Source: an uncultured Roseburia sp. (GTDB lineage: Bacteria; Bacillota; Clostridia; Lachnospirales; Lachnospiraceae). Taken from it: a stretch of 12,124 nt of DNA. Shown here one piece after another: positions 5,300-12,124 of this stretch (position 1 is the first letter of the stretch; the number at the start of each line of letters is the position of its first letter). Position numbers and translations under genes: made by a program. The stretch lies in NCBI GenBank assembly GCA_934309475.1, contig CAKRDK010000039.1, positions 1 through 12,124 of the forward strand, written 5' to 3'. The notes below the pieces were generated by a model. That model had not been told where the DNA came from, ran no database searches, and saw only the letters and a program-made list of their open reading frames with translations.

Positions 5300-6205
5300 C
5301 TACATAACCTTTTCCTTGTATTTTTTCAGTTCCTCAATGTAAATCTCACCGATATGGCTGATTTTAGCACCCTTTCTTTTTACATAGCCAATTCGCATCT
5401 TCTCGCTCTCTTTCAACGGCACCGCAAGATACTCGCTTCCATTTAATTCCTCACATACAATACCGGAACAGAGCGTATAGGCATTCAGTCCGCGCATCAG
5501 ATTTAACAGCGTCGCACGGTCGTTCGCCTTAATCAACCGCTTGTATTCGTAGGTACTTTTCATCTCCTCCGCCAGAAAAAGTGAGTGATTTTTTCCCTGA
5601 TCAAACGAAAGACACGGGTATTCGTCTAATTCTGCCATTGCGATAACCGCCTTCTTAGCGAGCGGATGCCCTGCCCACAGATACACATAGGTATCGCACT
5701 GAAACAGCTCCACAAATTCAAGACTGTTCTCTTTTATAATTTTCATCATGACCTGCTCATTGAAATCATTCAGGTAAAGCACGCCGAGCTCACTTTTAAA
5801 TGTCTTTACATTTTCTATAATGTCGTATGTAGTTGTCTCATGTGCTGCGAACTCGTACTGCTCCATTCCCGCCTGCTTGACCGTCTCCACAAATGCCTTC
5901 ACCGCAAACGTGTAATGCTGCATGGATACGCCGAATTTTTCTTTGCTCTTTTTCTCAATATACCTGGACTCTAAAAGACCATACTGCTCCGTAACCTGCC
6001 GCGCGTAACCTAAAAATTCTTCTCCCTCCGGCGTGATGACGATTCCGCGGTTCGAACGCAGAAATATATTAAATCCCAACTCTGTCTCTAACTCTTTCAT
6101 CGCCTCGGACAGGCTTGGCTGTGAAATAAAAAGCTGTTTTGCCGCCTCATTCATAGAACCGAAATCCGCAACGGCAAGTGCATATCTTAACTGCTGTAAT
6201 GTCAT
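5300..6205 (-). CDS. LysR-family transcriptional regulator
   Basis: A 301-residue LTTR of usual length. The N-terminal winged helix-turn-helix is clear: MTLQQLRYALAVADFGSMNE, then AAKQLFISQPSLSEAMKELE with recognition helix ISQPSLSEAMKELE, then LGFNIFLRSNRGIVITPEGE. The rest (about 90-301) is the ligand-binding domain. Its ligand cannot be read from the sequence. I chose the ATG at 6203-6205 because AGAGG lies 8 nt upstream. A start 16 codons earlier lacks support. The gene lies directly upstream of metNIQ on the same strand with a terminator between them, and is divergent from the lipoprotein gene. LTTRs such as MtaR and MetR control methionine genes in other bacteria, so regulation of metNIQ is plausible by position only. 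The divergent lipoprotein gene is an equally likely target. Confidence 0.9.
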   Translation of the reverse strand: MTLQQLRYALAVADFGSMNEAAKQLFISQPSLSEAMKELETELGFNIFLRSNRGIVITPEGEEFLGYARQVTEQYGLLESRYIEKKSKEKFGVSMQHYTFAVKAFVETVKQAGMEQYEFAAHETTTYDIIENVKTFKSELGVLYLNDFNEQVMMKIIKENSLEFVELFQCDTYVYLWAGHPLAKKAVIAMAELDEYPCLSFDQGKNHSLFLAEEMKSTYEYKRLIKANDRATLLNLMRGLNAYTLCSGIVCEELNGSEYLAVPLKESEKMRIGYVKRKGAKISHIGEIYIEELKKYKEKVM

Positions 6206-6237
6206 GATTTTTTCCTCTATCTTTGTAATCTCTTTCA

Positions 6238-6266
6238 AGTTTATGCTTTCCACTGTGCTTCGTCAA
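6238..6266 (-). promoter_or_regulatory. Putative lysR promoter
   Basis: TTGACG (6261-6266, 5 of 6) and TAAACT (6238-6243, 4 of 6) are 17 nt apart. The predicted start near 6231 leaves a leader of about 26 nt containing the AGAGG ribosome binding site. The palindrome at 6279-6292 lies just upstream. Confidence 0.45.
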
Positions 6267-6278
6267 GCGACATTTTAT

Positions 6279-6292
6279 ATTTCTTAAGAAAT
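6279..6292. repeat. 14-bp perfect palindrome in the lysR/lipoprotein divergent gap
   Basis: ATTTCTTAAGAAAT is a perfect palindrome between the divergent genes, about 13 nt upstream of the lysR -35 box and about 45 nt upstream of the lipoprotein -10 box. LysR-type regulators often bind a dyad in the divergent gap and repress their own gene, so this is the best operator candidate. It is AT-rich and short enough to arise by chance. Confidence 0.35.
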
Positions 6293-6331
6293 TCATAAAA
6301 CTTTATTGCGTCGTTTTCTTTTCCGAAAAAA

Positions 6332-6343
6332 CTATGCTATAAT
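6332..6343 (+). promoter_or_regulatory. Extended -10 promoter of the lipoprotein gene
   Basis: CTATGCTATAAT contains a perfect TATAAT (6338-6343) with the TGC extension. There is no good -35 box (TTTCTT at 17-nt spacing), which is common for extended -10 promoters. The predicted start near 6350 gives a leader of about 27 nt with AGGGGGA (6364-6370) 6 nt before the ATG. Confidence 0.55.
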
Positions 6344-6376
6344 TTTTCTTGCGAAACTTTATGAGGGGGACTTCCG

Positions 6377-7315
6377 ATGAAAAAACATTTTATTTTTTAC
6401 GGCACAATTCTTTGCACTGTTTTCCTCTCTTCCTGTGGACGCGCAGTCGATGATTCTTACAATACGCTGGAAACGGAAGATACCGAGCAGGCTGGCTTTT
6501 TTTCTGAAAACAGTCTGTCCGAACAGCTGCAGGAGGCTCCAGCCTATTCAGCTACAAATGTAGAGGAACAACTTACTCTGATTGCGGAGAATGCTTCCCT
6601 CTGGCTTGGCAGCTCCGACGGTATTTCCTACCATTATGCCATTACTGACTTAGACCAGAATGGAAGGCTGGAAATTATTACCAGTTATAAAGAAGGGGAC
6701 AACACTCCCACCACCAATCAGATTTATGAAGTAAATGCGGCATTGGATTCTCTTACACTCTGTGAGACAGTCCCTACAGATGACAACGACGATTCCCTGC
6801 CGAATCTGGCGGTTGCTTCCGTTCCTGTCTACTATGATTTTGAACACAACGCCTATCTCTACGTTTTTGATGATATGGTGCAGATAAATGCAAACGAAAC
6901 TTTAGAAAGCAAGCAGACACTTTCCCTGCAAAATAACGAGCTCGTCTCCTGTGTATTGGCAACCCGTTCTACCGTATCTGCCGATGACTCCGCAGATACG
7001 GACATCACCTGCACATTAGAAACCAATGCGGCTTATTTTGAATCGGTTCCGGAAAGCGAAGATTCTTTCTGGAAAGACAATGCAGGGGATGCTTCTTCTG
7101 ACGAAGCGGCTGACCTGTCTTCTGATACTGAATCGGTTACATCTCTATCAAATGAAGATTACGAAACGGTTGCTGACAGCATCCTCTCTTCCTTCACGAA
7201 AAAAATAGCCTCCATCCACTGGATGGATTACACTGCTTCCGAGACTTCTGGCATGGATATGGAAGCGATTTATCATATTTTAAAACAATCCTATGAAGGA
7301 TTTTTGATTCAGTAA
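6377..7315 (+). CDS. Lipoprotein of unknown function
   Basis: A 312-residue secreted, membrane-anchored protein I do not recognise, and the only plus-strand gene in the window. MKKHF plus a hydrophobic stretch ends in the lipobox LSSC with Cys20. An acidic, Ser/Thr/Glu-rich linker follows (about 22-60). A conserved-looking segment ITDLDQNGRLEI (residues 89-100) has the D-x-D-x-N-G-x-x-E spacing of calcium-binding loops (EF-hand or dockerin-like); Asp91, Asp93, Asn95 and Glu99 would be ligands. A second very acidic Ser/Asp-rich stretch lies at about 232-260. A cytosolic role is excluded by the signal. The ribosome binding site AGGGGGA and a strong terminator show a monocistronic unit, divergent from lysR and convergent with amt. 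Confidence 0.75.
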   Translation: MKKHFIFYGTILCTVFLSSCGRAVDDSYNTLETEDTEQAGFFSENSLSEQLQEAPAYSATNVEEQLTLIAENASLWLGSSDGISYHYAITDLDQNGRLEIITSYKEGDNTPTTNQIYEVNAALDSLTLCETVPTDDNDDSLPNLAVASVPVYYDFEHNAYLYVFDDMVQINANETLESKQTLSLQNNELVSCVLATRSTVSADDSADTDITCTLETNAAYFESVPESEDSFWKDNAGDASSDEAADLSSDTESVTSLSNEDYETVADSILSSFTKKIASIHWMDYTASETSGMDMEAIYHILKQSYEGFLIQ

Positions 7316-7330
7316 TGTGAAACACATAGC

Positions 7331-7359
7331 AAAAGCCCCAGGCTCTCGCCTGGGGTTTT
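7331..7359 (+). terminator. Strong terminator between convergent lipoprotein and amt genes
   Basis: CCCCAGGC (7336-7343) pairs perfectly with GCCTGGGG (7348-7355) around TCTC. Four Ts follow on the plus strand, and AAAAG precedes it so that the minus-strand RNA ends in CTTTT. It begins 15 nt after the lipoprotein stop and probably works in both directions, also ending amt transcription about 70 nt after its stop. Confidence 0.85.
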
Positions 7360-7387
7360 CACTGTTGATGTATATACTAACTAAGGG

Positions 7388-7423
7388 GATTAGATTCACT
7401 GATCTAATCGAATTAGGTCAGTG
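7388..7423. repeat. Competing hairpins 3' of amt
   Basis: Two mutually exclusive stems share the central ATCTAAT. One pairs GATTAGAT (7388-7395) with ATCTAATC (7402-7409). The other pairs CACTGATCTAAT (7397-7408) with ATTAGGTCAGTG (7412-7423) across a 3-nt loop. The second has 12 pairs on the plus strand (one U-G), but an A-C mismatch on the minus strand. On the plus strand CACTTTTATT follows, so it may be a backup terminator for lipoprotein transcripts. Confidence 0.5.
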
Positions 7424-7428
7424 CACTT

Positions 7429-9177
7429 TTATTCCACATCCTGCAATGCAGCGACGCCTTCCTCTCCTGTACGGACTTTCACCACCTGGGCAACATCGTA
7501 TACAAAGATTTTGCCATCGCCGATATGTCCTGTATAAAGGGCTTTCTTTGCTGCCTCCACAACCTTCTCTACCGGAATCTTGCTTACGACAACTTCTACT
7601 TTTACTTTTGGCAATAACGTTGCATCAATTTCAGCACCACGATACTTCTCGCCGGCACCTTTCTGCACGCCGCAACCCATAACCTGTGTTACTGTCATAC
7701 CAGTTACACCGAGTTCGTTCATTGCCTTCTTCAAATGATCGTATTTGGTAAGTCTTGAAATAATCACTACCTTGTAGATGCCTGTCGGGGATACCGGCAT
7801 TGCTTCTACTTTTACAGCAGCCTGTTTCTGAACTTCTGTAGCCTCTTCATACTCAGATGTACCGAGGTCTGTATTTTCATTTACATCCATAGTCATTGTA
7901 TTAGAAATATCCATCAGGGAGAATCCTGCATATGCGGATGTCAGACCATGTTCCATTACGTCAAGGCCGACAATTTCTTCTTCCTCACTGACACGAAGAC
8001 CGATGGTGCTCTTAATTACCATAAAGGTAATTGTAATGCAGATTGTAGCCCATGCAGCAACTGTTACAAATCCCAATAACTGGATGCCAAGCTGATGGAA
8101 TCCACCGCCGTAGAATAAACCGACAACAGAATCATTTCCCGGTGCAGATGGTGTTGCAAAAAGACCTACTGCGATTGTTCCCCAGATACCATTCATCATG
8201 TGAACTGCTACGGCTCCAACTGGATCATCGACATGAAGTTTATAATCTAATAACCAAACACCGAAGACAACCAGAACACCTGCTACGGCTCCGATAATAA
8301 TGGCGCCAAGGCAGTCTGTTACATCACAAGGTGCTGTAATTGCGACAAGTCCTGCCAAAGAAGCATTCAGGCACATGGAAACATCTGGTTTCCCATATCT
8401 TACCCATGTAAAAATCATACATACGACAGTTGCAACTGCCGGAGCAACCGTTGTGGTCAGGAAAACAGAACCTAACTGTTCAATACTGGTACATGCTGCA
8501 CCGTTGAAACCATACCAGCCAAACCAGAGAATGAAGCATCCTAAACATCCAAGTGCAAGGTTATGACCTGGGAATGCGTTTACTTTTGTAATTTTACCAC
8601 TCTTATCCTTTGTGAATTTTCCGATACGAGGTCCTAAGATTGAGGCACCGATTAATGCGGAAATACCACCTACCATATGAATCGCACAGGAACCTGCGAA
8701 ATCATGGAAGCCAAGCTGTGACAACCAGCCGCCGCCCCAGATCCAATGTGCTTCAATCGGATAAATCAGTGCGGAAATGACACCGGAATAAACGCAGTAA
8801 GATAAAAATTTTGTTCGCTCTGCCATTGCTCCTGATACAATAGTTGCTGTAGTTGCACAGAATACAAGGTTGAAGACAAAATTGGAAAAATCGAAATTCT
8901 CATAGGCTGTAAAAATATCAAATCCCGGTTTTCCGATAAATCCGACCAAATCTTCTCCTAATAAAAGAGAAAAGCCGATTAAAATAAATACAACGGTACC
9001 GATACAAAAATCCATTAGGTTTTTCATCAAAATATTACCGGTATTTTTGGCTCTGGTGAATCCTGCCTCTACCATTGCAAATCCTGCCTGCATCCAAAAG
9101 ACCAGTGCTGCACCGATTAAGAACCAGATGCCAAAGGTCTGACCGGTAACAAGGTCAAAAATAGTCTGTTCTGTCAT
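7429..9177 (-). CDS. Ammonium transporter (Amt) fused to a C-terminal P-II signalling domain
   Basis: A 582-residue fusion. Residues 1-411 are an Amt/Rh transporter with about 11 membrane segments. The twin pore histidines are His167 (DFAGSCAIHMVGG, with Asp159) and His326 (GAVAVHMMNGIWG), Phe106 lies in the NLVFCATTAT gate region, and the cytosolic tail has the conserved GLDVMEHG. A linker (412-466) leads to a complete P-II (GlnB/GlnK) domain at 467-582: GVQKG (503-507), LPKVKVEV (522-529), B-loop TGHIGDGKIFV (549-559) and C-loop RTGEE (569-573). The Tyr51 site of uridylylation is Ile517 (RGAEID), so control is probably by ATP/ADP and 2-oxoglutarate only. In other bacteria free GlnK plugs Amt; here the plug is tethered. 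I chose the ATG at 9175-9177 because GAGGAGG lies 7 nt upstream. It follows glnN on the same strand after a terminator. Confidence 0.95.
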   Translation of the reverse strand: MTEQTIFDLVTGQTFGIWFLIGAALVFWMQAGFAMVEAGFTRAKNTGNILMKNLMDFCIGTVVFILIGFSLLLGEDLVGFIGKPGFDIFTAYENFDFSNFVFNLVFCATTATIVSGAMAERTKFLSYCVYSGVISALIYPIEAHWIWGGGWLSQLGFHDFAGSCAIHMVGGISALIGASILGPRIGKFTKDKSGKITKVNAFPGHNLALGCLGCFILWFGWYGFNGAACTSIEQLGSVFLTTTVAPAVATVVCMIFTWVRYGKPDVSMCLNASLAGLVAITAPCDVTDCLGAIIIGAVAGVLVVFGVWLLDYKLHVDDPVGAVAVHMMNGIWGTIAVGLFATPSAPGNDSVVGLFYGGGFHQLGIQLLGFVTVAAWATICITITFMVIKSTIGLRVSEEEEIVGLDVMEHGLTSAYAGFSLMDISNTMTMDVNENTDLGTSEYEEATEVQKQAAVKVEAMPVSPTGIYKVVIISRLTKYDHLKKAMNELGVTGMTVTQVMGCGVQKGAGEKYRGAEIDATLLPKVKVEVVVSKIPVEKVVEAAKKALYTGHIGDGKIFVYDVAQVVKVRTGEEGVAALQDVE

Positions 9178-9195
9178 AATGTTTCCTCCTCTTTG

Positions 9196-9265
9196 CGGGA
9201 ATCTGTTCCCGTTCATTTTCATAATCTAACTTTTACAGCGACGTCTCCTCAAACATCCTGTAAAA
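9196..9265 (-). promoter_or_regulatory. amt upstream region: inverted repeat and ribosome-binding-site hairpin
   Basis: TTTTACAG (9231-9238) and CTGTAAAA (9258-9265) form an 8-bp inverted repeat with a 19-nt gap. Next to the ribosome binding site (9185-9191), CGGGAA (9196-9201) and TTCCCG (9206-9211) form a 6-bp hairpin with a 4-nt loop. No convincing promoter was found. The best is TTGAGG and TAGATT at 18-nt spacing, both 4 of 6. I see no GlnR box or sigma-54 promoter. Confidence 0.35.
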
Positions 9266-9325
9266 ATAAAAATAGCGATACTTTTCCCTTTTCCACAGCT
9301 TCGTGGTTCGAAAAAAGCATCGCTA
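9262..9325 (-). terminator. Intrinsic terminator of glnN
   Basis: TAGCGAT (9319-9325) pairs with ATCGCTA (9273-9279). Inside, CTTTTTTC pairs with GGGAAAAG (8 pairs, two U-G) and CCAC with GTGG at the tip. On the minus strand TTTTTATTTTT follows. It starts about 40 nt after the glnN stop. The outer arms are also T-flanked on the plus strand, but no gene there needs it. Confidence 0.8.
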
Positions 9326-9365
9326 CTTTTTATACTTTTCTAAATTTTTCCATAATAGATAAAAC

Positions 9366-11480
9366 TTATACTTCGAAGATTAAATCTCCATAAGATGGCA
9401 TTGGCCACATCTCTTTGTCAACAAGCATCTCTAACTTATCAACTGGTGCTCTTAAAGCATCCATTGCCGCTTTTACTTCATCTCTGTAGTAAACAGCCTG
9501 CTCTCTTCCCTCTTCCATAGAAGCAGCCTTCTCTGTCACCTCTGTTAATTTAGAAAGAGCAACTTTTGACTCAGAAAGTAAATCAGATACCTCTGTCAAG
9601 ATCTCTGTCTGAGCACTTACATCCGCATCACATGCGCTCTTAACGGCTGTAATGGAATTTGCAAGTACAGTTGTATATTTGATAACAGCAGGAATAATCT
9701 GCTTTGTTGCAATATCAATCATTGCTTTCGCTTCAATGTTGATTTCTTTTGCATATGTCTCATATTCGATTTCAACACGGGAGTCTAATTCTGCTTCTGT
9801 AAATACTCCGAATTTCTCGAATAATTTTACAGCTTTCTCTGTATTTAATGCCGGAATCGCATCTACCATGGATTTAATGTTTGGTAATCCACGTCTCTCA
9901 GCCTCAGCTACCCACTCATCTGAGTATCCGTTTCCGTTGAATACGATTCTCTGGTGCTCTGTCGCATATTTCTTGATTAAGTCATGAACAGCTAAATCGA
10001 AATCGTCTGCTTTCTCAAGGATATCGCATGCCTCTGCAAATGCTTCAGCTACAATTGTATTCAATACAACGTTTGGCTGTGCGATAGAATCCTGGGAACC
10101 AACCATACGGAACTCGAATTTGTTACCAGTAAATGCAAACGGTGATGTTCTGTTTCGGTCTGTTGCATCTTTCATAAAGTCAGGTAATGTCTTAACACCT
10201 GTCTCTAATCTCTCACCGGAAAGGCTTCGTGTTGCTTCTCCTGTGCTGATTAACTGTGTCAATACATCCTGAAGCTGTTCTCCTAAATACATGGAAATGA
10301 TGGCTGGTGGTGCCTCATTTGCTCCTAATCTGTGGTCGTTTCCAACGTCTGCTGCAGATTCTCTTAATAAGTCTGCATGTGTATCAACTGCTTTTAAGAT
10401 ACAAGTTAAGACCAAAAGAAACTGAATATTTTCATGTGGTGTAACACCCGGCTCTAATAAGTTAATTCCATCATCTGTTGTGATAGACCAGTTGTTGTGT
10501 TTACCGGAACCATTCACACCTGCAAATGGTTTCTCATGAAGCAGGCACTGAAGGCCATGACGTCCGGCTACTTTTTTCAATGTCTCCATAACTAACTGGT
10601 TATGGTCAACTGCTACGTTTGCCTCAGCATAGATTGGAGCCAACTCATGCTGTGCAGGAGCCACTTCGTTATGCTGTGTCTTTGCAGATACACCCAGTTT
10701 CCAAAGTTCTTTATTGACATCCTTCATGTAGGCTGCAATTCTTTCACGGATAGAACCAAAATAGTGGTCATCCATTTCCTGTCCCTTTGGAGGCATTGCG
10801 CCGAATAAAGTACGGCCTGTGAAGATTAAGTCTTTTCTCTTTAAGTATTTTTCTCTGTCTACAATAAAGTATTCCTGTTCCGGTCCAACGGAAGGTGTTA
10901 CTTTCTTAGAGGTTGTATTTCCAAATAATCTTAATAAACGAAGTGCCTGTTCATTGATTGCTTCCATAGAACGGAGTAAAGGTGTTTTCTGGTCTAACGC
11001 TTCTCCTGTGTAGGAACAGAAAGCGGTTGGAATGCAAAGTGTTGCACCTGCTGCATCCTGTCTTACGAATGCTGGTGAAGTACAATCCCATGCTGTATAT
11101 CCTCTTGCTTCAAATGTTGCTCTTAAACCACCAGATGGGAAAGAAGATGCATCCGGCTCTCCCTTGATTAATTCTTTTCCGGAAAAGCTCATCAATACTT
11201 TTCCGTTTGGCATTGGAGCTGTAATAAAAGAATCATGCTTTTCAGCTGTTACACCAGTCAGTGGCTGGAACCAATGCGTATAGTGTGTAGCACCTTTTTC
11301 AATTGCCCATTCTTTCATCTCATGTGCTACTACATCTGCCGTCTCAAGATCTAACTCTTTTCCCTCTTCCATGACTTCATGAAGTTTTTTGTAAACCTTT
11401 TTTGGTAAACGTTCCTGCATAACCGCATCGTTAAATACGTTTTCACCAAAAATGTCTGCTACGTTAAAGTACTCGCTCAT
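9366..11480 (-). CDS. glnN: Glutamine synthetase, type III
   Basis: A 704-residue cytosolic enzyme joining ammonium and glutamate to glutamine with ATP. Its length and motifs are those of GSIII (about 700-730 residues), not GSI (about 450). Visible motifs include [18 protein letters not shown] (115-132), GPEQEYF (199-205, metal-binding Glu), [10 protein letters not shown] (270-279), [10 protein letters not shown] (323-332, ATP and glutamate site) and [11 protein letters not shown] (384-394, substrate Arg). The C-terminal part (about 560-704) is helical and charged. The start at 11478-11480 has AAAGGA 9 nt upstream and yields the usual [16 protein letters not shown] opening. It lies next to the Amt/P-II fusion on the same strand, with a terminator between. 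No adenylylation-type site is expected for this class. I see no frame damage. Confidence 0.96.
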   Translation of the reverse strand: MSEYFNVADIFGENVFNDAVMQERLPKKVYKKLHEVMEEGKELDLETADVVAHEMKEWAIEKGATHYTHWFQPLTGVTAEKHDSFITAPMPNGKVLMSFSGKELIKGEPDASSFPSGGLRATFEARGYTAWDCTSPAFVRQDAAGATLCIPTAFCSYTGEALDQKTPLLRSMEAINEQALRLLRLFGNTTSKKVTPSVGPEQEYFIVDREKYLKRKDLIFTGRTLFGAMPPKGQEMDDHYFGSIRERIAAYMKDVNKELWKLGVSAKTQHNEVAPAQHELAPIYAEANVAVDHNQLVMETLKKVAGRHGLQCLLHEKPFAGVNGSGKHNNWSITTDDGINLLEPGVTPHENIQFLLVLTCILKAVDTHADLLRESAADVGNDHRLGANEAPPAIISMYLGEQLQDVLTQLISTGEATRSLSGERLETGVKTLPDFMKDATDRNRTSPFAFTGNKFEFRMVGSQDSIAQPNVVLNTIVAEAFAEACDILEKADDFDLAVHDLIKKYATEHQRIVFNGNGYSDEWVAEAERRGLPNIKSMVDAIPALNTEKAVKLFEKFGVFTEAELDSRVEIEYETYAKEINIEAKAMIDIATKQIIPAVIKYTTVLANSITAVKSACDADVSAQTEILTEVSDLLSESKVALSKLTEVTEKAASMEEGREQAVYYRDEVKAAMDALRAPVDKLEMLVDKEMWPMPSYGDLIFEV

Positions 11481-11592
11481 CTTTCTACATCCTTTCTTCC
11501 TCTCACCATAAATCCCCTATAGATATATGATTTTATTTTCTGCAACCTTTATGTATGACACTTCGCATATCAAGTTTCTCACCCTGATATAG

Positions 11593-11627
11593 AAAAAAGG
11601 GCATTCCAATCCTCTTGGAACACCCTT
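11593..11627 (-). terminator. Strong hairpin upstream of glnN: AAA+ gene terminator or glnN leader attenuator
   Basis: On the minus strand AAGGGTGTTCCAA (11615-11627) pairs over all 13 positions with TTGGAATGCCCTT (11597-11609) around a 5-nt loop. Two pairs are U-G or G-U and would be mismatches on the other strand, which shows the minus strand is the RNA. Four more Ts follow (11593-11596). It lies about 160 nt after the AAA+ stop and about 113 nt before glnN. If glnN starts at the downstream promoter it ends the AAA+ transcript; if at the upstream one it is an attenuator. Confidence 0.75.
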
Positions 11628-11646
11628 GTTCGTCACGCACATTTCA

Positions 11647-11657
11647 TTTGCTATAAT
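11647..11657 (+). promoter_or_regulatory. Extended -10 promoter on the plus strand facing the AAA+ gene
   Basis: TTTGCTATAAT has a perfect TATAAT (11652-11657) with the TGC extension and no clear -35 box. The same TGCTATAAT string marks the metN and lipoprotein promoters. There is no plus-strand gene ahead, so a transcript would run antisense into the 3' end of the AAA+ gene. Confidence 0.3.
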
Positions 11658-11788
11658 TAAGATACATGAAACTCTTTCAAAAAGCAAGTGAAATTTCGAT
11701 TTTTTTTGTTTTTTGATACTTCTGACAAAATTATATTAATTTATGGGCTTTTTTTGTCCATTTTCCCACTATTTTCTTCTGTCAGAGA

Positions 11789-12124
11789 TTAGTTTGGCAG
11801 AACATAACCGTTCTCATCTACCTTAGGCTCAGCAGCAGGTCTTTTCTCTCCCTGCGCACTTCCTGACATCCGGATTGCAATTTTGTCCAAGTCCTCATTC
11901 AAAATCAGATTCAAATCCGCATTCTCTGCTTTTGAGACACGGTCCGACATTGCCATAATCAATTTTTCATTGAAGTTTCTCACCCAGCGGCCATTGCTGT
12001 GGTCATCGGTTTTGCTGTAATTGTTCTTAACAACTTCACCATAATAGGCTTCATCCACCTGATAACCGGCATTATGTAAACCCAGCAGACCAATCTGTAC
12101 GATTTCATCCGGCGTATAATCCTC
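11789..12124 (-). CDS. AAA+ ATPase, C-terminal lid region (CbbX/SpoVK-like), partial
   Basis: The last 111 codons of a gene whose 5' end is outside the window. The frame is open to the right edge and reads EDYTPDEIVQIGLLGLHNAG, continuing YQVDEAYYGEVVKNNY. It contains SNGRWVRNFNEKLIMAMSDR, which resembles the sensor-2 segment of CbbX/SpoVK-type AAA+ proteins (where forms like N-A-R-x-V-R-N are usual; Arg in GRWVRN would contact ATP). The tail after about residue 90 of the fragment (GSAQGEKRPAAEPKVDENG) is polar and looks disordered. Walker A and B motifs are not in the window, so the assignment rests on the lid segment alone. A GTG inside this frame at 12056-12058 has no ribosome binding site and is not the start. 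Confidence 0.65.
   Translation of the reverse strand, partial: EDYTPDEIVQIGLLGLHNAGYQVDEAYYGEVVKNNYSKTDDHSNGRWVRNFNEKLIMAMSDRVSKAENADLNLILNEDLDKIAIRMSGSAQGEKRPAAEPKVDENGYVLPN

Larger units (their letters stand above)
11481..11788 (-). other. Intergenic region upstream of glnN (308 nt)
   Basis: This gap holds no gene. Its contents in transcription order are: AT-rich sequence after the AAA+ gene stop with a wide TCTGACA/TGTCAGA repeat; weak promoter-like boxes (TTGCTT-17-TATCTT or TTGAAA-19-TATAGC, about 11653-11695); a strong 13-bp hairpin (11597-11627); and a second weak promoter, TTGCAG (11540-11545) with TATAGG (11516-11521) at 18-nt spacing. I cannot tell which promoter drives glnN. No GlnR or T-box consensus was recognised. 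Confidence 0.5.

Noticed and set aside
8300..8566. Plus-strand ORF of 88 codons within amt
   Set aside because: It is antisense to the membrane domain of the transporter, with no ribosome binding site and no recognisable motif.
9233..9257. Mini-ORF of seven codons (MFEETSL) upstream of amt
   Set aside because: It is too short, with no ribosome binding site and no certain transcript.

Overview
The window looks like a chromosomal segment of a low-GC Gram-positive anaerobe (Bacillota), most likely a Lachnospiraceae-type Clostridia. This is an inference from gene content and style: ATP-type PEP carboxykinase, type III glutamine synthetase, an ammonium transporter fused to a P-II domain, an Rpn-type nuclease with the EHQ motif, purine-rich ribosome binding sites, and promoters with TGn-extended -10 boxes. 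No taxonomic search was possible. I see no insertion sequence, prophage, CRISPR array, tRNA or rRNA.

All genes but one lie on the minus strand. In transcription order (right to left) they are: the C-terminal end of an AAA+ ATPase (11789-12124, cut by the edge); glnN, type III glutamine synthetase (9366-11480); an Amt/P-II fusion (7429-9177); a divergent lipoprotein of unknown function on the plus strand (6377-7315); a LysR-family regulator (5300-6205); the methionine ABC transporter metN-metI-metQ (2260-4893) behind a roughly 315-nt leader; an Rpn-family nuclease and a YkgJ-type cysteine-cluster protein (412-2036, probably one operon); and the N-terminal end of pckA (1-178, cut by the edge). 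glnN and the Amt/P-II gene form a nitrogen-assimilation block: ammonium uptake with its own sensor domain, and ammonium fixation. lysR and metNIQ form a sulfur amino acid block.

The most interesting element is the metNIQ leader (about 4894-5208). It contains a short ORF, 4997-5134, with a good ribosome binding site. It encodes a 45-residue peptide in which 9 of residues 12-29 are Met and which also has 4 Cys. The ORF is followed by a GC-rich hairpin with a U-tract just before metN. A segment inside the ORF can pair with the 5' arm of that hairpin. This is the layout of ribosome-mediated transcription attenuation, here apparently sensing methionine supply. I see no S-box (SAM-I) or T-box consensus in the leader, and those are the usual methionine controls in Bacillota. 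This is a reading of the sequence, with no conservation or expression data.

Intergenic regions are compact. Terminators run directly into the next promoter at lysR/metN and metQ/rpn. Other points of note are an Ile at the P-II Tyr51 position in the Amt fusion, a second rpn promoter whose predicted start would leave the mRNA nearly leaderless, and competing hairpins between the convergent lipoprotein and amt genes.
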